NCBI GenBank assembly: GCA_947652115.1
Contig: OX393568.1
Span: 19,382,738-19,446,737 of the forward strand
DNA: 64,000 nt
Reading direction: 5' to 3'
From: Blastomussa wellsi
Lineage: Eukaryota > Cnidaria > Anthozoa > Scleractinia > Plerogyridae
A model generated the notes under the pieces. It searched no databases, was not told the origin of the DNA, and saw only the letters and a program-made list of their open reading frames with translations. This document shows positions 15,401-24,200 of the stretch, one piece after another. A program made the translations under genes and the position numbers. Position 1 is the first letter of the stretch. Each line of letters opens with the position of its first letter.

Positions 15401-18283
15401 TAACTCTAAATCATTTCCGGGGTCCTTCTTATTCTAAAGACGAGAGGTCCTGGGAAGTTGAATGAGGGTCCGTTTTTCATGCTTTGTTCTCGACTAAAAA
15501 TAGACTAATGCTTGTCGTTTACGTGTCCAGGTCCCTCTCGCCTGGAGCAGTCGCTTGGAGGGCCCAGAGGACCCTATTCACTGGTTAAGAGCCCTGGTTG
15601 CCAAGACCCTAGCCCTAGGTTCATGGGTAGAGAAGTGCAGCTCGGACTCTCTGTTAAGGGACGTGTTGGATCTTTCTGATCTGTTCCACCCGGACACGTT
15701 TCTTAATGCCCTGCGTCAGCAAACAGCCAGGTAAGAAGTTTGATAATGCACGTACCAGAGGTCCTGTGTGAAGCCAACTTAGGTAACTTTCTGCGGGGTA
15801 TAATTTTTTCTTATCATCGAAAAAGCTAACAGGAATAATCTACCACGGTAAAATATGTAATGAGCAGTGACCTTATGTGATGCGTTGGTTTCTGCGGGAT
15901 AAAAAAGGCGCTATTCGAGCCCTGTCGTGGCCCTTGTGTTGCCTTCATGGACAAGCCACTTCCACTGCAATGCTTTTTGTTCTATTCAGGAATCCAGACA
16001 TTATTGTACTGGTGAATTTTTGATATGATTTCCGACTAGAATCCTATCTAATCCTGCTCCATGTAAAAGGCAAAATACATGCACACGGTTCTGTTTCGTT
16101 TGTTACTGACTACTATAATTGTCTCTCGCTTTAACTTATTTGTATACCGCTGTTTTGTCTCAGGGCGATGAAGACCTCAATCGACAGCTTAAAGATTGCC
16201 GTTTCTTGGAAAGGCTCTCAGATCCCTGGGGCCAAGTTCACTGTCAAGGTCTGTGCTCAAGATGTGATACTTTGGGGGAGAAAGAGGGGAAAGGAAGAAC
16301 TTAAAGATTTGTATGAATTTCTCCTTCCTTAGAGGCGGACGTTGTTTATTTGATGCCATGTACTAAAACCAGGAACACCCCGGAACACCAGAATTTTATT
16401 TTTTGTATAAATATATATTTTTAGAAATTTATTGGCATTTTATGGTATTTCTGGTGTTCCAGGGTGTTCCGACTTGTTCTGGGGTGTTCCGGGTTGTTCC
16501 GGGGTGTTCCAGGGTGTTCCGGGGTGTTCCGGGGTGTTCCGGGTTGTTCCGGGGTGTTCCGGGGTGTTCCGGGTTGTTTCGGGGTGTTCCGGGTTGTTCC
16601 GGGGTGTTCCGGGTTGTTCTGGGGTGTTCCGGGTTGTTCCGGGGTGTTCCGGGTTGTTCCGGGGTGTTCCGGGGTATTCCGGGGTGTTCCGGATTGTTCC
16701 GGGGTGTTCCGGGGTGTTCCGGGTTGTTCCGGGTTGTTCCGGGGTGTTCCGGTGTTCTTCGTTTTAGTACATGCCGATGATCGTTTTGACGTCATTTTTA
16801 TAAAACGAGTTTTTACTGTCAGTTTCAATTTTCCGTGAAATTTTTTCTTCCACCTTACGCACATAATTCGGCAATGAATACTTTGACCCGTAAAGGCTGG
16901 CGCGGGGCGAGGAATGTTATCAGGCACCTGCTTCAGTTGTAATTTTTAAACACTCCTGTTTATTTCAATTAGCTTGGCGGACTTCAGTTGGAAGGATGTA
17001 GCTTTGATGGTAACACACTGACAGAGAATCAGCGAGACTCGCCCAGTGTCTCCGCGATCCCAACTGCTGAAGTGGCATGGGTCTCAAAGGCAAGTCAATC
17101 TTGAAGTGAAGTGCTCTTTAGTTCTCGTTACTGGAGTCGCGCGATTCTTTTAAGTGTCAGTCGGTGAGGTGTTCGACCCTGGACAGGCTTCACTTGCGAG
17201 TGAAATCCTGGAATCGGGAAAGATTGGAGTTATTGGTGGGGGGAGGGGGTGTCGAGAGGGGGGTGTCGAGTTATCGAGGGTAAAGGTAGTGAGTAATAAA
17301 TATATCAAACACGAGAGACAGTGTTTCATCACATTTCTAAACACCGAGAGAGTTTAACTGAAATACGATGCGCAGCATAGAACTTCTGACGACTTTCGAA
17401 GTGTTTGGAATATCAAAGACTCTCTCTCGAATGTTTATGTTTCCTCGATCGAAACTAAAACTACGGAGAAAACAAAGAAATAAAGGGGTCGCCACGAAGC
17501 TCTTCGGAACGTCTAATAGGATTGGCTGGGAAAATTATAGACAAACAATAGTAGCAATGGACCTAGCCCTAAAACAATAGAGCTTCGTGATATCAAGACC
17601 CAATGAAATCAGAGGTTCCGAAGAACTCCGTGACAACTGAAATAAAGTCATAAAATCGATGCTAATTAAGATTACATTTCCCAACCATGGTCACGGTTCT
17701 GATCTTTAAAATCATTAATGAGTTTGCCAATAAAATTACCATCATGGTATGAACTCATCTTCATGGCATGAAGATGGGTTGTAGAAGGTTCATTTTAGCA
17801 TTGGGACACATTATTTCATTGGTTAGAATTTAACAAAGGGAGTCCAAACACATTAACTGTTTTGAAAATTTCTTTGTTCCAAGATAGTTTGAAATGGCAA
17901 ATTTGATTGGCCACCCTTTGTTATATGCTAGCCAATCAAATCATGTGTCCCCAGAGCCACTTGTTCCTCGTACACAGGCCCAGCCGGCCAAGATGGACAA
18001 GCGGCTCTTAGGAGACGAGAATGCGGAATTTTCGAGTTACGTCTCCATAATAGATCTTACAATCCCTCTCTTCCTGGGTTTTCTCATATTTTTTTACTTA
18101 ATTCCATTTGTCTCTTGCTGACAGGATACCGCTGACCCGTACCCGGTAAACGAGTGCATTTCGGTACCAATCTACTACAACGCTGACCGAGACAAGACTG
18201 TGACGTGTTTTAACATGCCGTGTGGCGGCAATCAGAGCAGGTGGACCCAGTGTGGCGCTGCGCTCTTTCTCAAGAGCCAGTGA
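413..18283 (+). CDS. DYNC2H1: Cytoplasmic dynein 2 heavy chain 1, C-terminal quarter (5'-partial, 29 exons)
   Basis: Motor subunit of dynein-2, which drives retrograde intraflagellar transport in cilia. Exons: 413-664, 1507-1605, 2013-2136, 2607-2664, 3197-3302, 4002-4121, 4768-4902, 5203-5346, 5500-5589, 5679-5744, 6346-6399, 6980-7057, 7939-8070, 8497-8569, 9011-9120, 9331-9381, 10176-10301, 10424-10534, 10925-11080, 11185-11266, 11869-12011, 12342-12413, 13399-13503, 14798-14914, 15155-15367, 15531-15730, 16164-16248, 16973-17089, 18125-18283. They join in frame to 1125 residues plus a TGA stop. The window opens at the end of the stalk coiled coil and reads through AAA5, AAA6 and the C-terminal region. 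Family-diagnostic stretches are RPFLVDPSSRATEWLKAHLK, EMDGVEPVLYPILRGDF, NNMYRFSLSAFLRLFQR, KPSFFGLPANIERSSQR and the terminal CGGNQSRWTQCGAALFLKSQ. The microtubule-binding tip and AAA1-4 lie upstream, outside the window. Two introns use GC donors (8570 and 17090), each needed to keep frame. Full-length relatives are about 4300 residues. The identification is firm; individual splice sites were read by eye. Confidence 0.95.
2795..2985. repeat. Dispersed repeat, copy 1 (related to 17804-18025)
   Basis: This intronic stretch shares blocks with 17804-18025: a TTTAACAAAGGGAGTCCAA-like block and a CAGGCCCAGCCGGC block followed by a similar GGA-rich tail. The second copy has clear inverted ends and this one is more decayed. 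It explains the apparent minus-strand ORF here, which has no coding support. Confidence 0.6.
3545..3729. repeat. Foldback (MITE-like) element in a DYNC2H1 intron
   Basis: A near-perfect inverted repeat of about 185 bp. It starts GATAATTTGGTTTTATC and ends with the complementary GATAAAACCAAATTATC, with a short loop near 3637 flanked by CGTTTCGAGCGTTAGCC and its complement. It carries no ORF. It looks like a non-autonomous DNA element; no target-site duplication was identified. Confidence 0.85.
5365..5417 (-). repeat. tRNA-derived SINE head fragment
   Basis: On the minus strand this reads GTGGCCTAATGGTTAGTG followed by a GACTCCGGATTGGAC-like anticodon arm, matching the head of the fuller SINE at 27228. 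Only the A-box part and adjacent bases remain. It lies just 3' of a DYNC2H1 exon. Confidence 0.65.
6427..6545 (+). repeat. SINE body fragment
   Basis: Contains ATCCCATCCAGGGGG, GTAGAAATACTC and GATAAGCTCCG in the same order as the SINE at 27228-27545, in plus orientation. The tRNA-like head is missing, as expected of a 5'-truncated copy. It sits in a DYNC2H1 intron. Confidence 0.7.
7243..7440. repeat. Trinucleotide microsatellite (CAT/ATC, then CAA)
   Basis: Interrupted CAT/ATC/GTC runs with a short single-copy gap near 7300-7345, then CAA repeats. They create Asp-rich and Met/Leu-rich spurious ORFs on the minus strand. The repeat lies in a DYNC2H1 intron. Confidence 0.9.
9479..9885. repeat. 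MITE-like element with long inverted ends
   Basis: Ends are AAAGGGAACCTCCACTCTT on the left and the near-complement AAGAGTGGAGGTTCTCTTT on the right. An inner inverted pair (GCCGCCATTTTGGAT and ATCCAAAATGGCGG) lies near 9630 and 9720. The body is about 400 bp without a credible ORF. It is a foldback element in the intron after the EKYHQ exon of DYNC2H1. Confidence 0.8.
12500..12855. repeat. Dispersed repeat, copy 1 (related to 23230-23645)
   Basis: Shared landmarks in the same order as the second copy are GTAACACCAGTGCAAA, TTGCAAATGTTTTAAA, GCTTCCTGTCTGC, GGCACTTCCTCCAGGC and TTTTTCATGTTTATAT, ending with TATGATTACCTATACT. No coding potential was seen. It lies in a DYNC2H1 intron. Confidence 0.7.
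13520..14745. repeat. 16-bp satellite array with 384-bp higher-order repeat
   Basis: About 75 tandem copies of a 16-bp monomer (consensus CTATAACGTAACTCTG, the last bases varying among CTCTG, CTCTC and CTGTC). The array begins about 17 bp after the exon ending at 13503 and fills nearly the whole intron. Variant monomers recur exactly 384 bp apart: CCTATAAAGT (the TATAAAG variant) near 13587 and 13971, TAGCGTT at 13801 and 14185, and AACGCTCC near 13937 and 14321. That gives a higher-order unit of 24 monomers present twice. The last third (14340-14745) is more diverged, with GATATAACG and CCAATAACG variants. Confidence 0.95.
16353..16778. repeat. Terminal-inverted-repeat element filled with a 10-bp satellite
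   Basis: The outer ends CATGTACTAAAAC (near 16357) and GTTTTAGTACATG (near 16762) are complementary. Just inside the left end is AGGAACACCCCGGAACACC, and on the right its complement has expanded from about 16455 to 16755 into some 30 tandem decamers (GTTCCGGGGT or GTTCCGGGTT). The decamer contains no stop codon in several frames, so three overlapping plus-strand ORFs and a 168-codon minus-strand ORF cross it. They are by-products, not genes. It lies in the penultimate DYNC2H1 intron region. Confidence 0.9.
17804..18025. repeat. Dispersed foldback repeat, copy 2
   Basis: GGGACACATTATTTCATTGG near 17804 pairs with CCAATCAAATCATGTGTCCC near 17933, with AACAAAGGG and CCCTTTGTT further in. The unit is followed by CACAGGCCCAGCCGGC, as in the copy at 2795-2985. 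It lies in the last DYNC2H1 intron, about 100 bp before the final exon. Confidence 0.7.
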
Positions 18284-18385
18284 TTTCACCTCGGCTTTAG
18301 TAGTATCCATTTATTTTGTTGGTGTGGCGTGTTTATTTATCAGCATACCGTTTAAATGTGTAAGGCAGAAAAACAACTGGGCATG

Positions 18386-18391
18386 AATAAA
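18386..18391 (+). terminator. Polyadenylation signal of DYNC2H1
   Basis: AATAAA, 103 bp after the TGA stop and followed by a GT-rich stretch (TTTGTGATTTTGGTGCG). It fits a short 3' UTR. Confidence 0.75.
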
Positions 18392-18984
18392 CTGCTTCGT
18401 TTCAATGTCCTTTGTGATTTTGGTGCGTTGATCTAGCTACATACTCTTCCCTGTTTCGTATGAGTCTCGCGCGCATAAACATTACAGCCGGAGATTGGGT
18501 AGTATGGACTGGAAATTATGACGAGCATTACTTCAAAAATTTATTTGCCCAAAAACGTGTTTACACCAATGAAAACCTACAAAAAGTGGCCAAGTTGTGT
18601 TAAAAATTACTATGCCAGTGTACTGAAGCTATAATTGGAGTGATATCACTGTGATACCATCAAGAACTTCAGATCGCAACTTGAAAAAGTCAAACTGACT
18701 TTTCAAATTCTGTCCTTGTGGTTTGGAAAAATTGATGAAAACGAATTACGGTCATTCTCTTCCTTATATTCCCGGAGAATTTCTTGTATGGGAGAAAGAA
18801 CGTAGTCATTATGTTGCTGCCGTTTTACCAGAAAAAAAGAAAAATAGTACGTGACAGTGTCCCTCAAGCTTAAATCCCAACCTTCCGCTGTTCAGATCCA
18901 ACCAGGTGTCGCAAATATCCAGCAAACTCCTCGTGCCAAGTGGCCCAAAAATATACTGCCAGCTTACCCCAGTCCCTGTAGCAT

Positions 18985-19065
18985 TAAGCGGCAGGAAATA
19001 TTCCTACTCCTGGCCGGGCCCCCTGGATGGGATGTCCATCGCAGGGTTACCCCCAGCTCAACACA
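18985..19065 (-). repeat. SINE fragment
   Basis: Reverse complement of part of the SINE body (GGGGGTAACCCTGCGATGG then CATCCCATCCAGGGGGCC), matching the segment at 27390-27430. Short and decayed. Confidence 0.6.
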
Positions 19066-19964
19066 ACACTGCGCAGAAAATATATAAACATCATCGCGAT
19101 ACAAGTAGCGCAGTAACTGAAGGAAATCGGAAATGTCTATTTCGCTCTTCTCCGCCAGATTTCCGTAACTGCATAGCAAAAACAGGACTGTTGACGGGAG
19201 AACATACTTATAAACTGGAATGCTCTGTTGTTGGAAAATAGGAACATGATGTCACTCATACTGCATGTACTTGTTTCTTTCCAAAACTGTTTCCTTTGGT
19301 CTGCCATCTTACATCCCATGGAACAGCTGGTCAAACAGTCTTATTATAAATTTTCTATAATCCCCAAGATAACAACGAACTGAAATGCAACAATACCTCG
19401 TCCTCTTTATCCATTGTTTGGATAATATTTTCTTTTGTGTTCAGTCGTCTTATAGAATATTCATAGAATGCTAAACAGTGGTCGTTGATATATCGAGAAA
19501 GGGCCCCCCAATAAGCAGCCACCTCTTTAGAGGAAGAAATTTACCAGGTCACCCCCCCCCCCCCCCCATCTTTTAATTAAACAACCCCTCCCCATTCATG
19601 GGCATCGTAACGCCATTTCAGCAACACTTTTAAAAGCCGAAACTTGTGTTCGCTCAAAGGAAAATAAAAAATAATGGTTTAGCTTAGTTACAATTACCTA
19701 AGACTATATTACTGCATTGAAACCATTTACTCGTGTCTTTTGTGTTGGATGCCGAGGATGAAACTGGATTGCAGATTGAAAACATGCGCCAATTTTTTTC
19801 AAATTCTCAAGCCATCTGAAAAATAGGAAACCAATGATTATGATTTGCTCTCCCTGCTAAATTTTCATATGATATCTTCTCTGCAATCAATTCTGCAATG
19901 GCATTTTTTGTTCGTGGCATCGATAGTGTATGCAGAATTAGTAAAATCCAACTAGTGGTCTATT

Positions 19965-20129
19965 ATCAATGCTGCGTTCAGATTGGTTGAGCTACTACCA
20001 GGCTATATGTTATAGCCCACTAGTAGCGAAAGCGCCGGCTTTGAAAACCAAAACAATGGCGGCTGAATTGCGTTTTGCTGAAGTTTCGGACGAGTATTTG
20101 AGTTTATTATTAGATAAATATATACTTTC

Positions 20130-20161
<32 letters not shown>

Positions 20162-20192
20162 TGTCCTCATGGCCTCTGAGTCAATAGCCCAT

Positions 20193-20223
<31 letters not shown>

Positions 20224-20255
20224 GAGCCCAATCGGGCTCGAGGAATAATTGTTAA
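19965..20255 (+). mobile_element. Non-autonomous DNA element with hairpin and a short relic ORF
   Basis: A hairpin at 20149-20255 pairs AACAATTATTCCTC with its complement GAGGAATAATTGTT. The inner arms are TCTGAGTCAATAGCCCAT and ATGGGCTATTGACTCAGA around a GGCCTTCGGCC centre. Just upstream, ATG at 20056 opens MAAELRFAEVSDEYLSLLLD, which runs into the hairpin. The peptide resembles the N-terminus of DUF3504/ZMYM-type (Crypton-related) proteins, from memory and unproven. A related hairpin with the same AACAATTATTCC edge lies at 63440-63560. Confidence 0.55.
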
Positions 20256-20307
20256 ATATCCTGTAATAATTATTCTGGTAGGGTACATCGAAAGCGCTGC
20301 ATTCGAT

Positions 20308-20757
20308 AGCCTGCGAACAGGCTCTCCAGTGGGGAAAATTCGGGGAAAATTTCGGTGAGCGAAAGAAGCCGACTCCACAGAACGGCGGGGGCCGCTCCAG
20401 TGACAGATGTGTTTGTGTCTCTCTCTGTCTGGTTTACCGGTATCTCTGGATAATATTTCGCATATTGTGCATGTGAATTGCTCCAGCATAGGATTTAGAA
20501 GCCACAAACCATATACAGGTAACACAAAAAGCCGCAGAAACAAGCAGCCATATAAAAAAAAAAAGATCAACTTCGTAGATCGCTTTTGTGTTGCTTTGTC
20601 AATATCCATCACTCAGTTGTCAACAGTAAGCGATCTGACCAGTCAGATTCTGGTATCATGGATTGGATTGGCAGCATCAAACGAGTGTCCACAGGCTCCC
20701 GCGCGTTTTCCTCCCCCCAGGCTATGTTTGGCTCGCTGGGAGCCTGTTCGCAGGCTA
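20308..20757. mobile_element. DNA element with TAGCCTGCGAACAGGCTC ends
   Basis: The left end TAGCCTGCGAACAGGCTC and right end GAGCCTGTTCGCAGGCTA (close to 20740-20757) are inverted repeats. An inner pair lies near 20385 (GAACGGCGGGGGCC) and 20690. The body is about 450 bp without an intact transposase. A fresh copy of the same end (TAGCCTGCGAACA) begins at about 63969, cut by the window edge. The type matches the abundant foldback elements of anthozoan genomes (family knowledge). Confidence 0.7.
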
Positions 20758-21297
20758 AGCATTTGATCGAAGGTACCTGGAATAAATAAGCCACCCGTGG
20801 GGTCCCACCTGGGTGACTTCATAGAGGATTTACGGTAATAAACGTCAATATAAACTCTGGGTAGGCCGAGTATAGACATAACAATGTGATTGAAATATGA
20901 TCAAATTATGTCCAGATCTGAAAAGCAAGTCATCATAACAGCTAAGTAGCCTGTGAACATGCTTTGACTAGACGAGGGTGGGTGGGCGGAACTCGGAAGG
21001 CCACAAATAGCTTTGTAAATTTGCGTGGAACGTTTCGGAAAATACCTCGAGAACGGGACATCGCACAGGCTTGAGACTTGGGGAAATATTTTATTTATTT
21101 ATCATCTACACTCGCTGAAATTCTAAGCTTCTGTAGTTGAATTGTTTCGAAGTTAGTTTTTGATAGCGTGACAGTGACTCTGGAACGTGAGCAGCGGCTC
21201 AGATCCCAGTTCCTCTTCGGTCAGCGGACTGACTTCATCTCCAGTCTCCTGCCTCTGAAAACATTGAAATCATGCACTTTTGCAGTCTTCTTTTCTC

Positions 21298-24200
21298 ATG
21301 TTTATAGCTTTAATTCTCGCCTTTTTGATCGGAGTCTTTTCTGTTTTGCTTTTGGAAGCCTTTTTACTGTACAAATGGTGGACTTTGACAGGAAAAGATG
21401 CTCGCAAACTTTACCCACAGCGCACAAAAGTCACGAACCCCGAGGTAAGAATTCTTCAAACGCAGGGGATCACTTTCGTAATCTATTGTTTCATTCGTTG
21501 CATTTAATCCCGTGATCTTTAATAATACGCCGTCAAGCAATGTTTGTAGTCTAACTGTAACAGTATATATCTTTAACCCAGATCATAGATAGAACGATAT
21601 CTTTCAAGGTGCACCTTTTACTCCCGCTGGGTTTTATTAAAATTGTTAAGGTGGGTCGATCGGATTTTTGAGTTACGATACCTTTCAACTTTGAGCAGCT
21701 AGTGTACCGCCAAAGTGTATCTGACAGAAAATCGATTGCTCCAAGTGCACTTGAGAAAGATCAAAGGTTCAGATGAAATATGTGTTAGCATGCTCGGAGT
21801 TACCATAGCAACGTAGTGACGTGAGGGCTCTCCTTATCAGGCGATAAGTTCTCCAAAATCCAGATGACATATTAAACACAGTTTTGAGAAATTTATATAG
21901 CCCTTTAGCCACACCATTGTAAATGTTGAGTGTTCAAAGCCAGGAGAAAATTGCGGCAAAGACAAAATGAGATCGCTGATTGTTCAAATAGTACTTCATG
22001 TAAGTGACTGGAAATATATCCCTTTCAAAAACAGCGTTTGGTTCACTAGAATTTCTTTACCAGTTTGAAAAGTTCTGTTACCTGTTGTGCTGAAAACTAC
22101 ATGTAGGGAGAGCACTGGGCCTGGGTACCGCACCAAAAAGAACCAAAGCTCGTGCTCATCCTCTGAGTAGTGGACATATCGATTGGCAGTTCTTGGTTAG
22201 GGAGGAGAAGACACTAAATCCAATGGCTTGGGGACCAGTATTGCTCGTATAAGGCCGCAAGGGTTTTGGAGAACCACATCTCCCTGTTAGATAAGGGCTT
22301 ACCCTCAAGGGAAGTATAATTTTTTCGCATTTCTTTCCCTGGGTTGGAGAAATGAGATGACAGGTCAGCCCGGGAATCAAAAACAACTGCCACATTGTCT
22401 TTCAGATTTTTAAAGTAACACACGTAGTTGCTTTGACATTACTTTTTCTTAGATTTCCCGACTGCTTCCCATTTTGCGAACACTGGAGCCTACAGGTCCA
22501 TTATTATGAAAGTACATTTAGAAATTATTAAATATTTCTATTTGCAGTTTATTGCAGATTACTTCAAGAAAGATAGCGCCACAGAAAAAGAATCATGTAC
22601 GAGTCTCAACCTTCTACTTGCGTTCTTGTGGAGAGAATGGCGAGATTCTCCGCAGATGAGATCATTCTTTCTACACAAGATGAACTTGGAGTTTTCAGAC
22701 CTGATGCAGGGCAAAGCAGCTAGCAGGGTGATAGAACAAATAACTATTGAAGAGCTCTCACTCGGGACTTCTCTACCTGTCATTACAGGTATATGGGCAT
22801 AGTAATTCTTTTGATGTGAAGTACTGTATATGAAATAGGTCATATGTGAACTGCAGATGAAGATGAATGTGAGAGATGACCTTCATAGTAAATTTCCAGA
22901 ATAAAGCCTGAAAAATTGAAGGCACAGTTTCTGGGTTGTTATTAATGCATCATTTACAGGGACACGGCTTCTAGTCAACTTTTGAATGATGACCTTGAAA
23001 CTGCATCAAAATCCATGCAGTTTATACCATTATCTTTCCATTAAATATTTCCCAGTGTTTTCATAATATGTTACGTATTAATAAGCAAGTGCAGCACTTG
23101 AGGTGAGGTTTACCATGTTTATACATGTTACATGTACCTGAGGACTTCCATGCCTTAGGTAAGAGTCTCTTGTCTGAGGGTCAAAAACTTCCATCTCACA
23201 CCAGTTTCTCATGCCTTGTTGAAAAATGTGAGCTATTTTTAAGTGTAACACCAGTGTAAAAAGTGTAACACCAGTGCAAAGTACACATCAAACTTCTGGA
23301 TTATGGTTGCAAATGTTTTAAACAAACCACTTTCAGTTTTTAGCATTATCAGCTGATCTTCATCAGCCAATCAGTAAATAAAGTGTCAGATCCACATCAA
23401 AGGCTCGCTTCCTGTCTGCCATCAGATCTTCTGGCACTTCCTCCAGGCTAGTTTTTTCATGTTTATATTATTAATAAGCAATCGTACCATTTTGCTCATT
23501 CAATTTGGAATAAAATTGCACTTGTGAGATTTCAAAAAGCTGAAACTGCACTTGCCGAAGCAGCTCGTGTAATTTCAGCTTTTTGAAAAACTCACCCATG
23601 CAAATTAATTCCAAATTGAACTCTAAACCATATGATTACCTATACTAACTGACACAGTTTCTAAAAATGTATAAACAAGAAGCAACAAATGAAAAGAAAA
23701 GTGCTATCCATGTAAGTGACAGCACTTCTCCCAAACTCTCCAATTTTAGAAAGAAAAAGTACTTTCCACAAAGTTGTGTTTGAAGAAAGACATCAAGACT
23801 GGAATTCTTTCAATAACAATCTTCAGAAATGTTTGGAGTGCCCCCAGAAGTCTTCAGAAAACTTCAGAAAACTGTGAAATCAGACGGGTATATAATTATT
23901 ATACAAAGTCATATGATTTAACTTGCAGCAACACATCAGTAGATTCTACAGTGTAGGTGTTTATATTTGCACTGAGTGAGGCATTATTTTATACCAGGTA
24001 CATGCAAAACATTTTTTTGTTCCTAGGTGCCACTGTGATGAAGATAGGAACAAAAGATCCCCTGGAGGTCCCTCAGGAGTTGGACATTGCTCTTGACCTT
24101 GAGTACTCAGGGGGGTGCCACATGGCAATACAGGTTGATCTTGTATTTAATAAGTCTGTTTACTTGGCCATTAAACTGGTTTCCCTGCGAGGCCGTGCAA

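Larger units (their letters stand above)
18420..21100. other. Intergenic region DYNC2H1-PDZD8
   Basis: No gene was recognised. Contents: a minus-strand SINE fragment at about 18985-19065 (CCCTGGATGGGATG, CGCAGGGTTACCCCC), a poly-C run near 19550, an element with a short N-terminal ORF and hairpin at 19965-20255, and a terminal-inverted-repeat element at 20308-20757. The PDZD8 promoter should lie in the last few hundred bases; no confident core element was seen. Confidence 0.6.

Noticed and set aside
16403..16927. Overlapping ORFs of 111-168 codons on both strands, with Val-Pro-Gly-Cys-Ser or Thr-Pro-Glu-Gln repeats
   Set aside because: They are translations of a 10-bp satellite lacking stop codons in a DYNC2H1 intron. 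Several frames are open at once, with no splice or start context.
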